Below, one piece after another: positions 1 to 12,640 of a DNA stretch of 64,000 bases. Source of the DNA: Taeniopygia guttata (lineage: Eukaryota; Chordata; Aves; Passeriformes; Estrildidae); the NCBI RefSeq assembly GCF_048771995.1, contig NC_133034.1, forward strand, positions 4,555,501 to 4,619,500, in the 5' to 3' direction. The position numbers and the translations under genes are program-made. Within the stretch, counting starts at the first letter, position 1. Each line of letters opens with the position of its first letter. The notes beneath the pieces were generated by a model, which was not told the origin of the DNA, did no database searches, and saw nothing but the letters and a program-made list of their open reading frames with translations.

Positions 1-245
1 TTGGGCAATGCCTCTAGGCCTCATCTCGTACTGGTTTCTTAGAACTCCTTCTCAAAATGCAGTTAGTTCAAAACAAGTCCTTTAAATAAAAGCATGACAA
101 TTATTTTTAAGACCCTTGCCAATTACTTAGGAGTCACCTTCCCCATTTTTCTCACCTGGTGACCTGAATGCTGGCAGTGTAAATTTAGTGGTAAGTAGTA
201 AGTGTGAGACCCCTTGTGGGAACAGGATTATTCCATGCTTCTACC

Positions 246-267
246 TTTTTTTTTTTTTTTTTTTTTT
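246..267. repeat. poly-T tract in UBXN7 intron
   Basis: An uninterrupted run of about 22 T on the plus strand. The whole stretch 1-1362 is an intron of UBXN7 (its first visible exon starts at 1363). Apart from this tract I see nothing else in it. Confidence 0.85.
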
Positions 268-1362
268 CCTTTGAGTAATACAGAAGCTGCCTCTGCAGGG
301 CACTTGGCCACACAGACTGATTTTGTAGGCTGAGATTCTTGCCTTGGTGAAGCTGAGTGTGTGGGGTTCACATGTCTGTCTGTCACACAGTGACAGGACA
401 GGCAGACTGTTCCAAACTACACTGGCTAAAATTGATTTCAAAAGTAAAAACTTCAGTCTGGGAAACAAAGTAGTGCCCAAACAGCAAAATCTTGCATAAC
501 ATCCTGATTCCCCTGATTTTTTTTATCCTTTGAATTCCTTAACAGTAGATTACCAGCAGGATGGTGAGCATAACTTCTATATTTTTTTCTAAAGCAAAGA
601 GAGTTCCTATGCCAGTTCCAGTCTTTCCAGGTGGTGAGAGCATTCCTGCTGTTGATCTAGCCCTCTTTTTTTCAACAGGTATGACAGTTCAGCGATCAGA
701 ATTACATTCTTGATCAAACTCCTACCATTAACTTGCAACAAGGCAATCAGACAGTGCCAGCTTTGTGACTCAAACCAGTAAGATTTTTTCCTGCGCCTTC
801 CTGTCTCCCTCTCCACTTGCAGTCTGGATAAGCAGCATCAAAAAAGGATGCCTAATTGGGCAGTTGGACAGTCACAGAGTAACTCAAAACTTGGAGAGAA
901 AAACACACAGAGAAGGGGTCCTGTTGAATCAATGCAAGTCCTCTGTCAATTATGCAGCCTACTTAACTAGATGGTCCACGGGTTTATCTTTAGACTGAGC
1001 AGGTCTTTGTTGTCAGATCAGTGGGACTGACTACACTTTTCCCTGAATAAATACTTAATTCAGCATTGCCATGTGTGTCCCCCCTCTGAGTTGCTTTTCC
1101 CACCCTGTGCTTGGCTTGTTGAAATCCAGCAGCTCTGTTCATCGATGTGATTCTGTAATTCAACCAGGCTCATTTAAAGCAGATCCTTCAGCCCTGCCTT
1201 CTGTTTTGTGGGTGCCTTTTCACTAGCTCTGTCCATCCTCCTCACTGTGAAGGGGTTTGGTGGAAGGTCTGGCCGTGGTAGAAGCCATCTCTGATCATTG
1301 CTGGCATCGGTGCTGTCTGGCCCTTCAGCCTGATCTAACCAAGCTTTTCCTTCTGCTTCCAG

Positions 1363-4300
1363 GCCAAGGAGTGTGGTCAGATGCAGAACAAGTGGCTCAT
1401 GATAAACATTCAGAACGTGCAAGATTTTGCCTGCCAGTGCCTCAACCGTGACGTGTGGAGTAACGAGGCTGTGAAGAACATCATCCGGGACCACTTCATT
1501 TTTTGGCAGGTAAGAAATTGCCTGGAGAGGGATGTGTGGGTAACTTGGTGTCTTGGTAAATGGGACAGTGGGAAAAAAAATTGAATTATTTGGAAAAGAT
1601 GGGATTCTCCTGGTGAACCTGCAGAAAAGGTGTGTTTCGTGGAGTGTATGTAGCTTATGGATGGGGATGGAATTCATGGATATGCATTTGAAGGCATAAA
1701 CTGCCTTTCACTTGTGCAATCAAGATGTTACCATGTAGTTTCTAATACATGGAGAGCTAGAGGTTTCATTCCAGCTCGTCAGAGTTACTGATAACTGTGT
1801 ATATACAGTTGCAATTGCAGATTATACTGCAGAAGAGAGAAAAATTCTGTGCATTTTCAAGGTACTGTTTGTTTGTGTTCCCTCTCCAGCCACTAATCTG
1901 CCCAATTTTGTAGGTGTACCATGACAGCGAGGAAGGACAGCGGTACATACAGTTTTATAAATTAGCAGACTTCCCTTATGTCTCCATCCTGGATCCCAGG
2001 ACAGGTAAGACAAGTGGCAGCTGGTTTGCCTGGAGTTATCCCATGGGAAGCACTGACAGTTGTAGTCTGGAATACCTTCCACTGCAGTTTGTGTTACATT
2101 TGGCTGAAGAATCTCTTCAGGACCTGAAGGACTGACTCAGCTTGTTCCCAGAGGAACTAAGAGAATGAAACACCCAAAACTTGCAGAAATTTTGTGTATT
2201 TGAAGCTTAGAGAGTATTTTGCTTAGAAAGTGAAAATAGTTCCATCTGGTGGAAAAACTCTGACTTCTTTTTTTTAAGTCTTTCAAAAGCTTCTTGAAAT
2301 CATGTGATGAATAACTACAATATTTGTAATTGCTACATGAATCTGCTTTCTGCTCCTCCCACAGAGTTTTGCGAGGCTCAGCAATGACTTTAAATTGCTT
2401 CTTAATTCTGAAATGCCATTTTGGCTTTGAGTTTTTGTTTTGTTTTGCTTGGTTTTTACCTGAACAATCAAACTTCTCCCTCTCCAGAGCTCCAGCTCTT
2501 TCAAAGTTGTTGCTTTTTCTTTTGTATCCAGCAGCTTATTTTATCATCATATAATGCAGCTGCCTGGTTACATAATGTTGGTCTGGTCTCCTGTTTCTAA
2601 GGACTGAAGTGACAGTGCCTGTGATCAGAGCTGAGACCTCTGTGTACCTGACTTCAACCACCCAAAAATACATTCATTTTTTAATATTGCAGCTGAAGCT
2701 AGAATACTCTTCTTAGCACTTTCCTTCTAGGAACAAATCCTGTTTGCCAAGGGTTAGAATCAATTTGGCAAGAATGGAGAAATGCTTCTTCATAAACCCA
2801 GTGGTTTGGTTTTGAGGCCAAATTCACCATTCTGTGCTCACATTCCCATAGGTTAAAAGAAAAGAATGGAAATAAACTGTGTGTGTATCCATGTCTGTCC
2901 CTTTTCAAGGGGGTGGAAGGAGGAAGCTCCATAATTATCAGGTGGTAGCCTGTGGGAAGCTGCAGTTCCTCAAACTGACTCCTGCAGCAGTGAGTTGGTG
3001 TGTTTGCCCACTAAACTGCAGCGTTTTGCTGAAATTTTGTTTGATGCCTTTTGTTCCCTAGGCCAGAAGCTCGTGGAGTGGCACCAGTTAGATGTGACTT
3101 CTTTCTTGGACCAAGTGACCGGGTTCCTGAGCGAGCACGGCCAGCTGGACGGCCACTCCAGCAGCCCTCCCCAGAAATGCTCCCGCTCAGTAAGTGTGAG
3201 GCTCCTTGGGAGACAGCCTGCAGGAGCTGAGGTGCAGCACTCTGACCTGTGCTTGTCCACCTCTCCTGATTTCCCAGACAGACTCAAGGAGTTAGTGCAG
3301 GGGCATGCAGAAACACAGCGTGCCAGGGAATGCATTCTCCCAGGGTCACTGTTTGTGCTTTTGGCGCTTGGCTTGGATTTAGCAGTCAGAGTGTGAAAGG
3401 AATATTGATTACTCCATGCAGAACTCCAAGGAGAAGCTATTAAGTAATCACAGCATGCCTAGCTTTCCCTGCTGTGCGTTCCTGACAGGCTTCCCTTCTG
3501 GAAGACTGATGTCCTTTTTGTTCTCAGGAGATGTTTGAAGGCAGTTGTGATGTACGTGTTGTCTGCATCCCACAGGAGAGTCTCATCGATGCCAGTGAGG
3601 ACAGCCAGCTGGAAGCTGCCATCAGAGCCTCGCTCCAGGAGACACATTTTGATTCCACACAGGCCAAGCAGGAGAGCCGGTCGGACGAGGAGTCGGAGTC
3701 AGAGCTTTTTTCTGGAAGTGAAGAGTTTATTTCTGTTTGTGGATCTGAGGAGGAGGAGGAGTCGGAGATTCCAGCCAAGCTGAGGAAGTCTCCACACAAG
3801 GACTTGGGATATAAAAAAGAGGAGAGCCGGAGGCCTCAGCCTGAGCCAACTGCAAGGACTGAGCCCGGGACAACATCAAACCACAGAGTCCTGCCCTGCA
3901 TCGATGCGGGGGCACTGGAGGAGTCACCTGACAAGCCTGAAAGTACCTTCCGGGGCCTGGACGTGAATGGTAAGTGCCCAGTTTTTATTGCTTTTGTTGT
4001 GGCTTTTTTGGCTGAAGCTGTTCATAGGCTGCCAAGCCTGGTTTCATCCCTTCTTTTAAAAATGCCTTCTGATTTCCTCCCTCCTTGCCAGCAGACGTGT
4101 GAGTGATTCACCAGCAGTGCCCCAGCCTGCAGAGCCCTCTGGGTTCCCTGACTCGGGTGTTGCCCAGGAGTAAGGTCCACTCTGGTGTAACACAGTGCAG
4201 TGTGCTCTGGCCACGCTGCTTTGGAAGAGTCCTGAGCCTGATGTTTGTATTCTCAGCATTATGGTAGAAATTCATCTCCGCAGGCTGGAACCTTGTGTTT

Positions 4301-6228
4301 GTCTCCAGTCCCTCACCCTGCTATGCTGTCCCACCTAAAATCTACCACAGGAGCTCAGCTCAGCTGCCCTGGTGCTAACTTGTGATAATTTCATTTGTGT
4401 AGGACCAAAGGCACAGCTGATGCTGAGGTATCCAGATGGAAAGAGGGAACAAGTTTCACTGCCTGAACAAGCTAAACTTCTGGTGAGTGGACTTGATGGG
4501 AATCCTTGTCTGAGTAGAGGAAAGATGAAACTGGAGAATTTCTGTGCCTGGGGGACACCGTTGAAATCTGATCTAGTGGGAGAGGTCTGTGTTCCATGTC
4601 ATTCCTCTAGTAACTATTGGCTCTGTGTGTCTCCACTGCAGCTTGGGTTTTCTGTACACTCCAGTGTCTTCCTCAATCCCCACACTGCTCATTTCCATTA
4701 TAAAATTACTCTAAATGGCTTTTGCATTAATCGTTAATTACCATGAAATGCTCTCAGCTTTCTCATTTCTGGGGCTTTGTTTCTAAAAGTAGTTGGTTCC
4801 CATGGTAAAATCAAAGGCAAAACTCCTCATTCTCCATCTCTCCCATCATTCTTCCACCCTTCATTCTGGACATGGATGTTAGAGCAGACTGGAGGAAGTT
4901 CTCTCAAAACAAATGTATTACAGAGAGTGGTGGTTTTGCATTGGAGGTAGAATTGTGGTCAGTTACTGTGCCTCAGGTGTGTGTCTCAACTGTGCTTTGG
5001 GCTCCATACCTTGGAGAAGTCCATGTGAATGGCATTTCCAGCAAAATTCTCCAGGTGCTTACCTGGGAGCAGAGTGTAAAAAGTTGCTGTGCTCCTGTTT
5101 GCCATGAGTTTTCAGGAGACAGTGGCCAGTTAAGCTCATTTAAATGTAATCAATCTAACAGCTGAAGTCATAGGGAAGGCAAAAACACACCTCATCAGAA
5201 GGATTTTCTGTAGATTTGGGAGAAAAGTGTCCTATCTCTTACAAAGACTGGGGCTATTGCCTAGCCAGCAGCTCTAGGAATGTACAGTATCCTCAGCTCA
5301 TGTTCTCATCCTTGACTTTCCTGCTTGAAAATAAAAGGAAGAAAGAGTTTGACTGCCTTTTGAATGCTGCTTGTTAAGTAAATTTGCATGTATTATTAAA
5401 TATGTAGCACTTTTGAATACTTAAACAATTCATTTAGGCAGTACAAAACTGCAATATTGAAATAAATCCTGACTTTTGGTTTGGCTCCTTTTATGGACTG
5501 TGGGAGTTAAAGGAAAATTATCTCAGCATATGATTTCTCTTCTGCTCTACAGTCAGCAGAGAAATTTAGCTGAGTCAAGGTTTGTGGGTAAAGACATCTT
5601 TTGGTTGCAGAGCTGAACAAGCAGCCTTTGTGCTCATCTCATGTGATCTTCTGGAGCCTTTCAGTCAGATCCAGATTGAGTCTCAGGTGCTTCTTTGTGA
5701 GCATCATTTCCATACTGACTTTTTTCAGCCTTTAGTTGCTTGCATTTTAAAGCTGGCCAGATCTAGCAAAAGAAATTGCTTAAGGAGACAGCTGCACTTC
5801 AGGAGTTTTAATTGATGATGCTCCCCAATACTGGTTTTTAAAATGTTTTATTTTCAATCATTGTGTTGTTATTGACAAAGCACTGGTTTCCTTACACACA
5901 TTATTTCCAAGGTGCTTATGCTTCCAATATTACCATGATGCCCTTTCTTCCCCTCAAGCAAAAAAAAAAGAAGAAAAACCTTTAAAAGGCAACACTTTCT
6001 AAAGGAAAACAGGATTTTTCCCCATTCTGACTTCTGTGACACTGGTTTGCCTTCCTTTCTCCCCAGGCTCTTGTGAAACACGTCCAGTCCAAAGGATACC
6101 CCAACGAGCGCTTTGAACTGCTCACCAACTTCCCTCGGAGGAAACTCTCCCACCTGGACTATGAGATCACGTTACAGGAGGCAGGCCTGTGTCCTCAAGA
6201 GACTGTCTTTGTGCAGGAGAGGAATTAG
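1363..6228 (+). CDS. UBXN7: UBX domain protein 7, C-terminal 333 residues (5' part outside window)
   Basis: UBXN7 is an adaptor that links the p97/VCP ATPase to ubiquitylated substrates and cullin-RING ligases. Six exons join in phase: 1363-1509, 1914-2004, 3062-3189, 3576-3969, 4403-4482 and 6067-6228 (stop TAG 6226-6228), all with AG/GT borders. The first two exons and the start of the third encode most of the thioredoxin-like UAS domain (NKWLMINIQN..., FPYVSILDPRTGQKL). Exon 4 carries the ubiquitin-interacting motif (SQLEAAIRASLQE) and an acidic serine-rich stretch. The last two exons encode the UBX domain, with the p97-binding FPR loop in TNFPRRKLS and the ending ETVFVQERN. Human UBXN7 is about 489 residues, so about 156 N-terminal residues (UBA domain and start of UAS) lie left of the window. 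The near-identical match to the human protein makes the call firm. Confidence 0.97.
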
Positions 6229-9200
6229 CACTGTGGCCTGAGCTCTCCCAGCCTTCCTCCCTCTCCTCTTTGCCCGGGACAAGAGTCGTTAAATATGCAG
6301 TTAAGGGTCGTGGGATTGCAGTGCTGGAATCAGGCAGCTGACTGGCCCTTCCTTCTCCCTCCTCCTCTCTCTCCCTCCCTTCTCCCTCTCTAGTGACCAA
6401 ATGAGAGTGCTCAGAGTTTTATTTTCTTCCTCAGCTGCAGAGAGCATTGGGAAGAACATCTTTCCTCTGCTTTCCTGGAATAAAGTAAAACAGTGATCTG
6501 TGTATCCAGCATGCTGGAGCTTGGAGTGGCCATAATACACAAACCCTTCTCGCTGCTATTCTTAAATCTGTTTTGTTTAATTTATTTTTGAAAAGAGTGT
6601 GTGATGAGGCACGGAGGCACCTCTCTGTAAGGAGAGGGCATAACCTTCAGGACAGTCTTTCCTTTGTTTGGATTCCCTGCACAAAAGGTCTCCATTAACC
6701 TTCCAGCCTTCTCTTACCCAACACTCTGGTTTTGGAAAGGAGTTGTGTTGAGCCGTGGTAAAATGCTCTGCTCCACCTAATTCAAAGGCTTCTGGATTGC
6801 CTGCCTGGTTTTCTCCTGCTTTAAATTGCCAGTGGACATAGTAAAAAAGCCAGGCAACCCCCCCAGAAATCCAACTGTGCTCCATATGGGATTGACTGCT
6901 TGGCCCAGAGGGAAAGCTGTGAGTTCAGTGCTGGAGCAGAGCCAGCTCCTTGGTGGGGGTGGGTGGGTTATCCATGTTCCCTTCCCAGCATCCTCAAAGT
7001 GTTTCCTTACTTGCTCTCAGGATTTTGCAAATAACAAAGGTACTGTAAAGGTTTTGGATTCTCTGAAAACACCTGCCACAGACACCTGAAAGTTGGCTTT
7101 TTTCCTTGGCACAGTGGTTGGTTTTTCTAGGAGTGAATGGCTTTACAGGGGTTTTACAGCACTGACAGCATTGAGCATCAATTAATGCTTCATAAAACAC
7201 TTCCCAGCCTGGTGGCTTGAATTCCCTGGGACGATTTGTGTTCTGTTTCTGTGTTCATCTACTGTCACTTAGCTCTAAATTTGGAGGGCTGCATGGAAAA
7301 CTGCTCCTTGGTGCAGGCCTTCCTTTCAGCTCTGGAAGCTGGCACCACAGGTTAGTGCCCTGATTTTCCTCCAGTGTCTTCTCTAGACATGGAGCTCTTG
7401 GTCAGTTGGTGTTTCAGCAGATGTTCCAGTGGGACAGGAGTTAACTGGCACAGCATGATGTGGTGGATTTGTGTATTTACAACTAAAACTTCAGTTTATC
7501 TTGGTCTTCATTCACTGAGGAGAAAGGCATGTGGGACCTGGCATAACTGCTGACTTTTTCTGCCTCTCTCAGATGATTGTCTTTGTTAAAGACTTTAATA
7601 GTCAGAAATTTACATATTCCAATTTTTCAAGATATTTTGCCTTTGATTTCGTACTGGCATCTATACTTTGGAACCTTTAAATGCAAGAAATCACAGAAAA
7701 TGTCTGGCATTCCCCATGAAAACTTCAGCTCACAGCTGTCTTCTGCTCCTAACTGAGGTTTGACATGGAATCATGCAGTTGTAGAAGTTGATTTCCCTTT
7801 CTGCTGCAGGATGTAGTGTCAGGAAAGCAGAGTCTCAGTTTCCTGATCAGTGGTTGAGGGGACACCAGATGTCATCTTTGGTTTGTAAAGACCCCCAGGT
7901 GAGGATGCTGCTCCCAGCTTGGGGAAGTTCTTGTGTTTGGCCTGTGAAGGAGCAGTGGCACCTCTAGACTGAAGGATCCTTTAGTTCCTGGATATCCAGA
8001 TCCCTAACTCACATTTCCATGCAGACCTAAAGCTTCCTGCAGCAGCTCCAGCTGTCTGGTTGGAATGTGGTTTATTGGGTGTGGTTTATTGGCACCTTCT
8101 CTGCCCTGGCCCTCCAGGGCCTGCTCCTGTGTGTGGGGCTGGGCTGAACTCTGTGGTGAGACCAGGAATTGCTCAGACAGGGGAAAGGAGATGGGGAAAT
8201 TGAACATTCATAGTGAAAATGGCATTTTCTTGTGGTTTCTAGGAGTTTGTTCTGTTCCAGGAAACTGTGATCCTGGATTGGATTCTTTGTATCTGTCTCA
8301 CAGTGTGGTTTTTTCTATCACCTTTCTTTTGCTTTGCTTCAAGAGCAAGAAACAGAGAAAAAAAAATTTAAGGAATACATATCCCTGCATGTGTCTCTTC
8401 TCTTTGTTCATTCCTCCTGCTTTCCTTCCCAGCCCAAACAAACCCAGTGCCACACATCAGCTGTGCAGCCAGGATGGAGCCTCTTCAGCTCTTCATCCCT
8501 TTGGAGGAATGTGCTTTGCTGGCCTGAGGAGTGTGGTTGAAAACACAAATCGAGTCCTGCCTGGGACAGGACAGCTCCTGGCAGTGAAGGTGATGGGCTG
8601 GGCAATGTTTAAAGAGCCTTTAAGCTTAGATGTGAAATCTGAAGCTCAAATTGCGTTTGCTGGAAAAAATGTGTTAAATTTGGTTGGGAAATACGATGTT
8701 GAGCTGTGAAGGACGAAGGAAACCAATCCTTCAAAAGCTGTGGTTTGTGGCTTCCTGTGGGTGTCACTGGGTCAGGATTTGCATGTGGTGCTGCAGGAGC
8801 AGCAGTGCATGTAGGCAGTGCAGGTTTTTCTGACTGGAGAGCTGTCAGGGCTGTCGTGTTTGAAGCTGGAGCTCCTTGCTGCTGCTGGAGATGTTCCCTT
8901 TGCCTGTGCTCTTCATCTAACACAGCTTTGTTTTGGGATGTAATGTCCAGTAGTGCCAGTCACATCCAGGATCCTGGAACAGAAGGCGAAACAAGTTCTG
9001 GCTTTCCCTGCCAGATGCAGCTGACAAATTTACTTCCCACTTCACAGGAGTACAGAAGGATTTTGTATCTTTCTGATGCTGCATGCTCTTAAGCTGACAG
9101 ACTCACTCATTCTCCATTGATGTAAAAAGGACAGGTAGAGGCTGGGCCAAACATTTCTGGCCATACTTGTGTTATTTTCTTTAGGCTTGGAACCAAGGTC

Positions 9201-10865
9201 CAAAGGTGATGTTTGTGATTTTTGACATTCATGGACTGCAGTGCATTGCTTTTCCTGGTAAATCAGTTCAGTTAACACCATTGATCTTAGAGGAATGTCC
9301 AGGATTTACAGGTAGTCTTGTAAAATACAGTTGTCTGTAAAAAGCATCCAGATATACCATTAGTCCCAAGTAGATCTAAACAGGAATTTTCCATCAGCTC
9401 TTCCCAGAGCTCCCTGACCTTCTCCTCACTGTTAGGGGGAAGTGACACCTCTCCTTTGTCCAGCTTGTGTTTCACAGGGTCTGTGTCCTTCAGAGCCGAT
9501 TTGTACACTCAGCTTGCCCTGGCAGGAACTGGGTTTGGTGCAGGTTTTACTAACTCAGCCTCTCTGCTGAAGGGTCTCAAATTCCTGTTCCTGTCAGAGC
9601 ACTGAGCTTCTTCACTGGGACTCGAGCAACAAGGGCTAAATTAAAACCAGTTTTCTTCTGAGGGCAGGGCAGCATTTTGAGCTGTTTGTCAGGTAGAAAA
9701 CACTGCAGAGTTGCTTGAAACATGGTGGTTTTTTGGTAAACCACGTAAAAATGAAATAGGACCATGGGGATATGTTATAGGAATGTCCGTGTGAGTGGGA
9801 AGATCTGTATCATTTCAGGGCCTCATCACTTTGTTTTTATTCGTTTTTAGTTTGTACTAAATGTCACCATTTTATTCTGGTTTAATCCCTGTTTAGTGAA
9901 GTTGGTAAGACAGGCAGTCTGGTGTTCCAAGAGGAGAAGGGGTGGCAGAGTTGTGCTTTAGGTGGGTGGGGGGCAAAGTCGCTCTCCTCAAGGACTGGCT
10001 GTGCCTCGTCTGGCTGTTCCCACAGGCTCAAATCCAGCCTCTGCTCTCCCTCACCCTTTCTATTTATTTATTTTCACAAGTGATTTTCTGTAAGTGGAAC
10101 AGCTCCTATTTCAAAGACAGAACAAACTGATGCTGAGCCCTGTGCTGGCTGTGTTGCTGGAAGTACCCAGAGGCCTGTGTGGATTTGGAGCTGGTGAGGT
10201 TAATGGATGCCCTTTCTGTGCTGGCTTTTTTCCCTGTCTCCTCTTGTCCTTGGGATGCTTGGTGTCTGTGCAGTCCCAACAAACAGAGCCATATGTATTT
10301 ACACACACAGGGCTGCAGTGCCTCGACCTGCCTCGGGTTATCCACTGTGTTCCAAGGGCACCTTGGGAGTGAGCACAAAAATTGAGGATTCGGGCACTGA
10401 CAGATCACTGGGAGTATCTGCAGTGCAGAGAAAAGTCACTTTGCAACTGCTTGTGAAATGGTGCCCAGATTGAAGGTGTAGAACTGAAACTGTGTGGAGC
10501 AGGGGATGAGGTGCTATTTTTATAGACCAGATTTATATGAAGAACATCTGGGTAAAACTCAACACAGAGACACCAGACTCTAGGACAGATGATTTTTTTT
10601 AAATGAGGCTGTTTCCTGGAACTGGGGAACATCCAGTTTCTAAGGAACAGCTTTTCACAGTGGTCAGTTTATTCAGTCATGGCTACTTCACATGGAAGGA
10701 GGGAGAGGATTAATTTGGAAGTTTTCAGCTCACTGTGCTGGGAGGGACCAAACTCAAGGAAACCTCTGATCTATATACACAACTGCTGCATTTTTTATAA
10801 ATATATGTAAATGTCCTATTGTAATATTTGATCCTGGAAATAAAACCAACTGTTTTCAGTAGCTT
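6229..10865 (+). other. UBXN7: UBXN7 3' untranslated region (proximal and distal ends)
   Basis: No credible coding exon follows the UBXN7 stop. A proximal AATAAA lies at 6479-6484 and a second at 10839-10844. The second sits in an AT-rich block (10780-10860) followed by a T-rich stretch, as at a true 3' end. I infer a short form ending near 6.5 kb and a long 3'UTR of about 4.6 kb ending near 10.86 kb. The intervening sequence is unique, with no repeats I recognise. The extent of the long form is inference. Confidence 0.55.
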
Positions 10866-12503
10866 TCTTCAGCTTTTGGTTTTTTGGGATTGGGGTTTAT
10901 TTGTTGCTTTAGTTCTAATGGAAGTCTGTCCCTTTGTTATTTGTGGAATTCCTAAGTTTTTCCTTAAGGATACTGGGCTGGAAGGATAAGGAGCTGTAGA
11001 TGACAGCGTTTCCCAAGAAAACTTCAGGCTGTTGTAGAGGATAGAAAATCTTGAAGCGAGACAAACTAACAGGACCTTGACAGGAAAAATACCTGTATGA
11101 AAACTGCTAAAAAGAGGCAGGGCTAGGGTTTCCCATCCTTCTCAACAAAAGAGCAGAGGAAATGGAGCTTTCTGTTCTGATCTGTCAGTGTCCTCCTGGT
11201 AAGGTGGTGGCAAGGCAGAGCCTCTGACTTGTGCAGTTGGGACGTTCCTGTCGTGGCCTGGCATGAAAGGCCGAGGAGCAAGGGCCCTTCTGGACCAGGA
11301 CTTGGCAGATGCAGTGGAGAAAGAGAAATTAAGAAATCAATTTTGGGTCATTCTTGTGTTCCTGACTGTAGGTAAGTCTCCACTGCGGAGCTCAGCCCCT
11401 GCCACGGTCTTGAAGCTGGAAAACCCTGAACTCTTCACGCAGCCTAGGAAAATATTCCCAGTTCCAACTGAGTCGGGAATCTTTTTACATCAGTCTGCAG
11501 GTCAGAGAACTACTGGGATACCTGAAACTCAAAATACCTCTTGGGTTTCATTTACTTATTTACTTATTTTCTGTGAACTTCCAGCTTTTCATGGGGTTTA
11601 TCTGAACTGTAAATTCAGGTGACATTTGTACGCCCTAAAGGGGATATTGTCCAGCATCGTGTTAGTGTTTCCTCAGTCAGTTCTAGCCACAAACACCCTG
11701 CAGGGCTTGTCTAAGGGGATTTTGGAGAAGTCTTGGCTGAGTAGTGGCACAAACAGATTTGCAGATGCTAAGAAGGGGAGTGGGAGAGACCAGAGGGGTG
11801 CTGAACATCTTCCATCCAGGACCAAGGTGAGGCTGCTTTGGCACAGAACGTTTCCTCCTCACCAGTTCAGACTCGCCTCAGTCTCTCGGTTCTCCTTGAA
11901 GCCAACCCACTCTAGAAACCCAGCCTGCTGTGCAGCTTCCCCAGCCCCAAAGGAGTCTCCTGGTGGAGCAGGGAGGTGAAGGCACCTCTTCAGCCACGGG
12001 GGACCTTGCCAAGCTGGAATTGCGTTAGGTGAGACCACGTTTGGCTGCACCAGGACTGGGTGACTTGGCGGTAAATTCCTTGCCCATAATTGCTGTGCTG
12101 GCACTTTCACAGTTGAAATCTGGTGTGGGAAAGGCAAGCACACAGCTCCTCATGTGCAAGGCAAAAATTAGCCCTCTATTAGGGTTATTCTTATAAGGAA
12201 AAGATCAGCAGTCCAGGGAAGAGTGTCACCCTGATGCTTCACACTTCCTGGCGTGGGGTTTTCTGTGGGAGATGATGGAGCAGATCATGTGTGTGGTGGG
12301 AACCTCAGATTGCTGTGACGTAGGAAAGGCACAAGATGAGGTTGCAAAACTTTTTCTTGCAGCAGAGTGAAAAATGGGTTCCCCTCTTTCTAAGTGAAAA
12401 AGGAAAGGAAAAAGGAAGGAGAACTTGGACTCTGCTTCTCCTGCATGCATTGTCTGTCTTCATTCTGGAGACTGATTTGTCCCATTTAAGGATGAAATAC
12501 CCT

Positions 12504-12640
12504 GAGGTTAACTCAGGTGCTGGAGCCCAGTGCTAAGGGTGCTGAGATCTCAGGTTCAATCCCTGCACTCACTCCGGAGCTGGACTCCATGATCCTGCTG
12601 GGTCCCTTCCCCCTCAGACTGTTCTGAGATTCTGTGACTA
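12504..12640 (+). repeat. TguSINE1-like SINE (tRNA-Ile-derived head, CR1-type tail)
   Basis: The head (12504-12570) resembles a degraded tRNA: an A-box-like TTAACTCAGGTGCTGGAG, then GTGCTAAGG, then a B-box-like GGTTCAATCCC. It runs directly into a CR1-type 3' tail (GGACTCCATGATCCTGCTGG, GGTCCCTTCC, GAGATTCTGTGACTA). This head-tail order matches my memory of the songbird SINE TguSINE1. Scattered differences from the remembered consensus suggest an old copy. Confidence 0.7.

Noticed and set aside
12504-12575. A tRNA gene
   Set aside because: The tRNA-like head is degraded, lacks a proper acceptor stem, and runs straight into a CR1-type tail, so it is a SINE.
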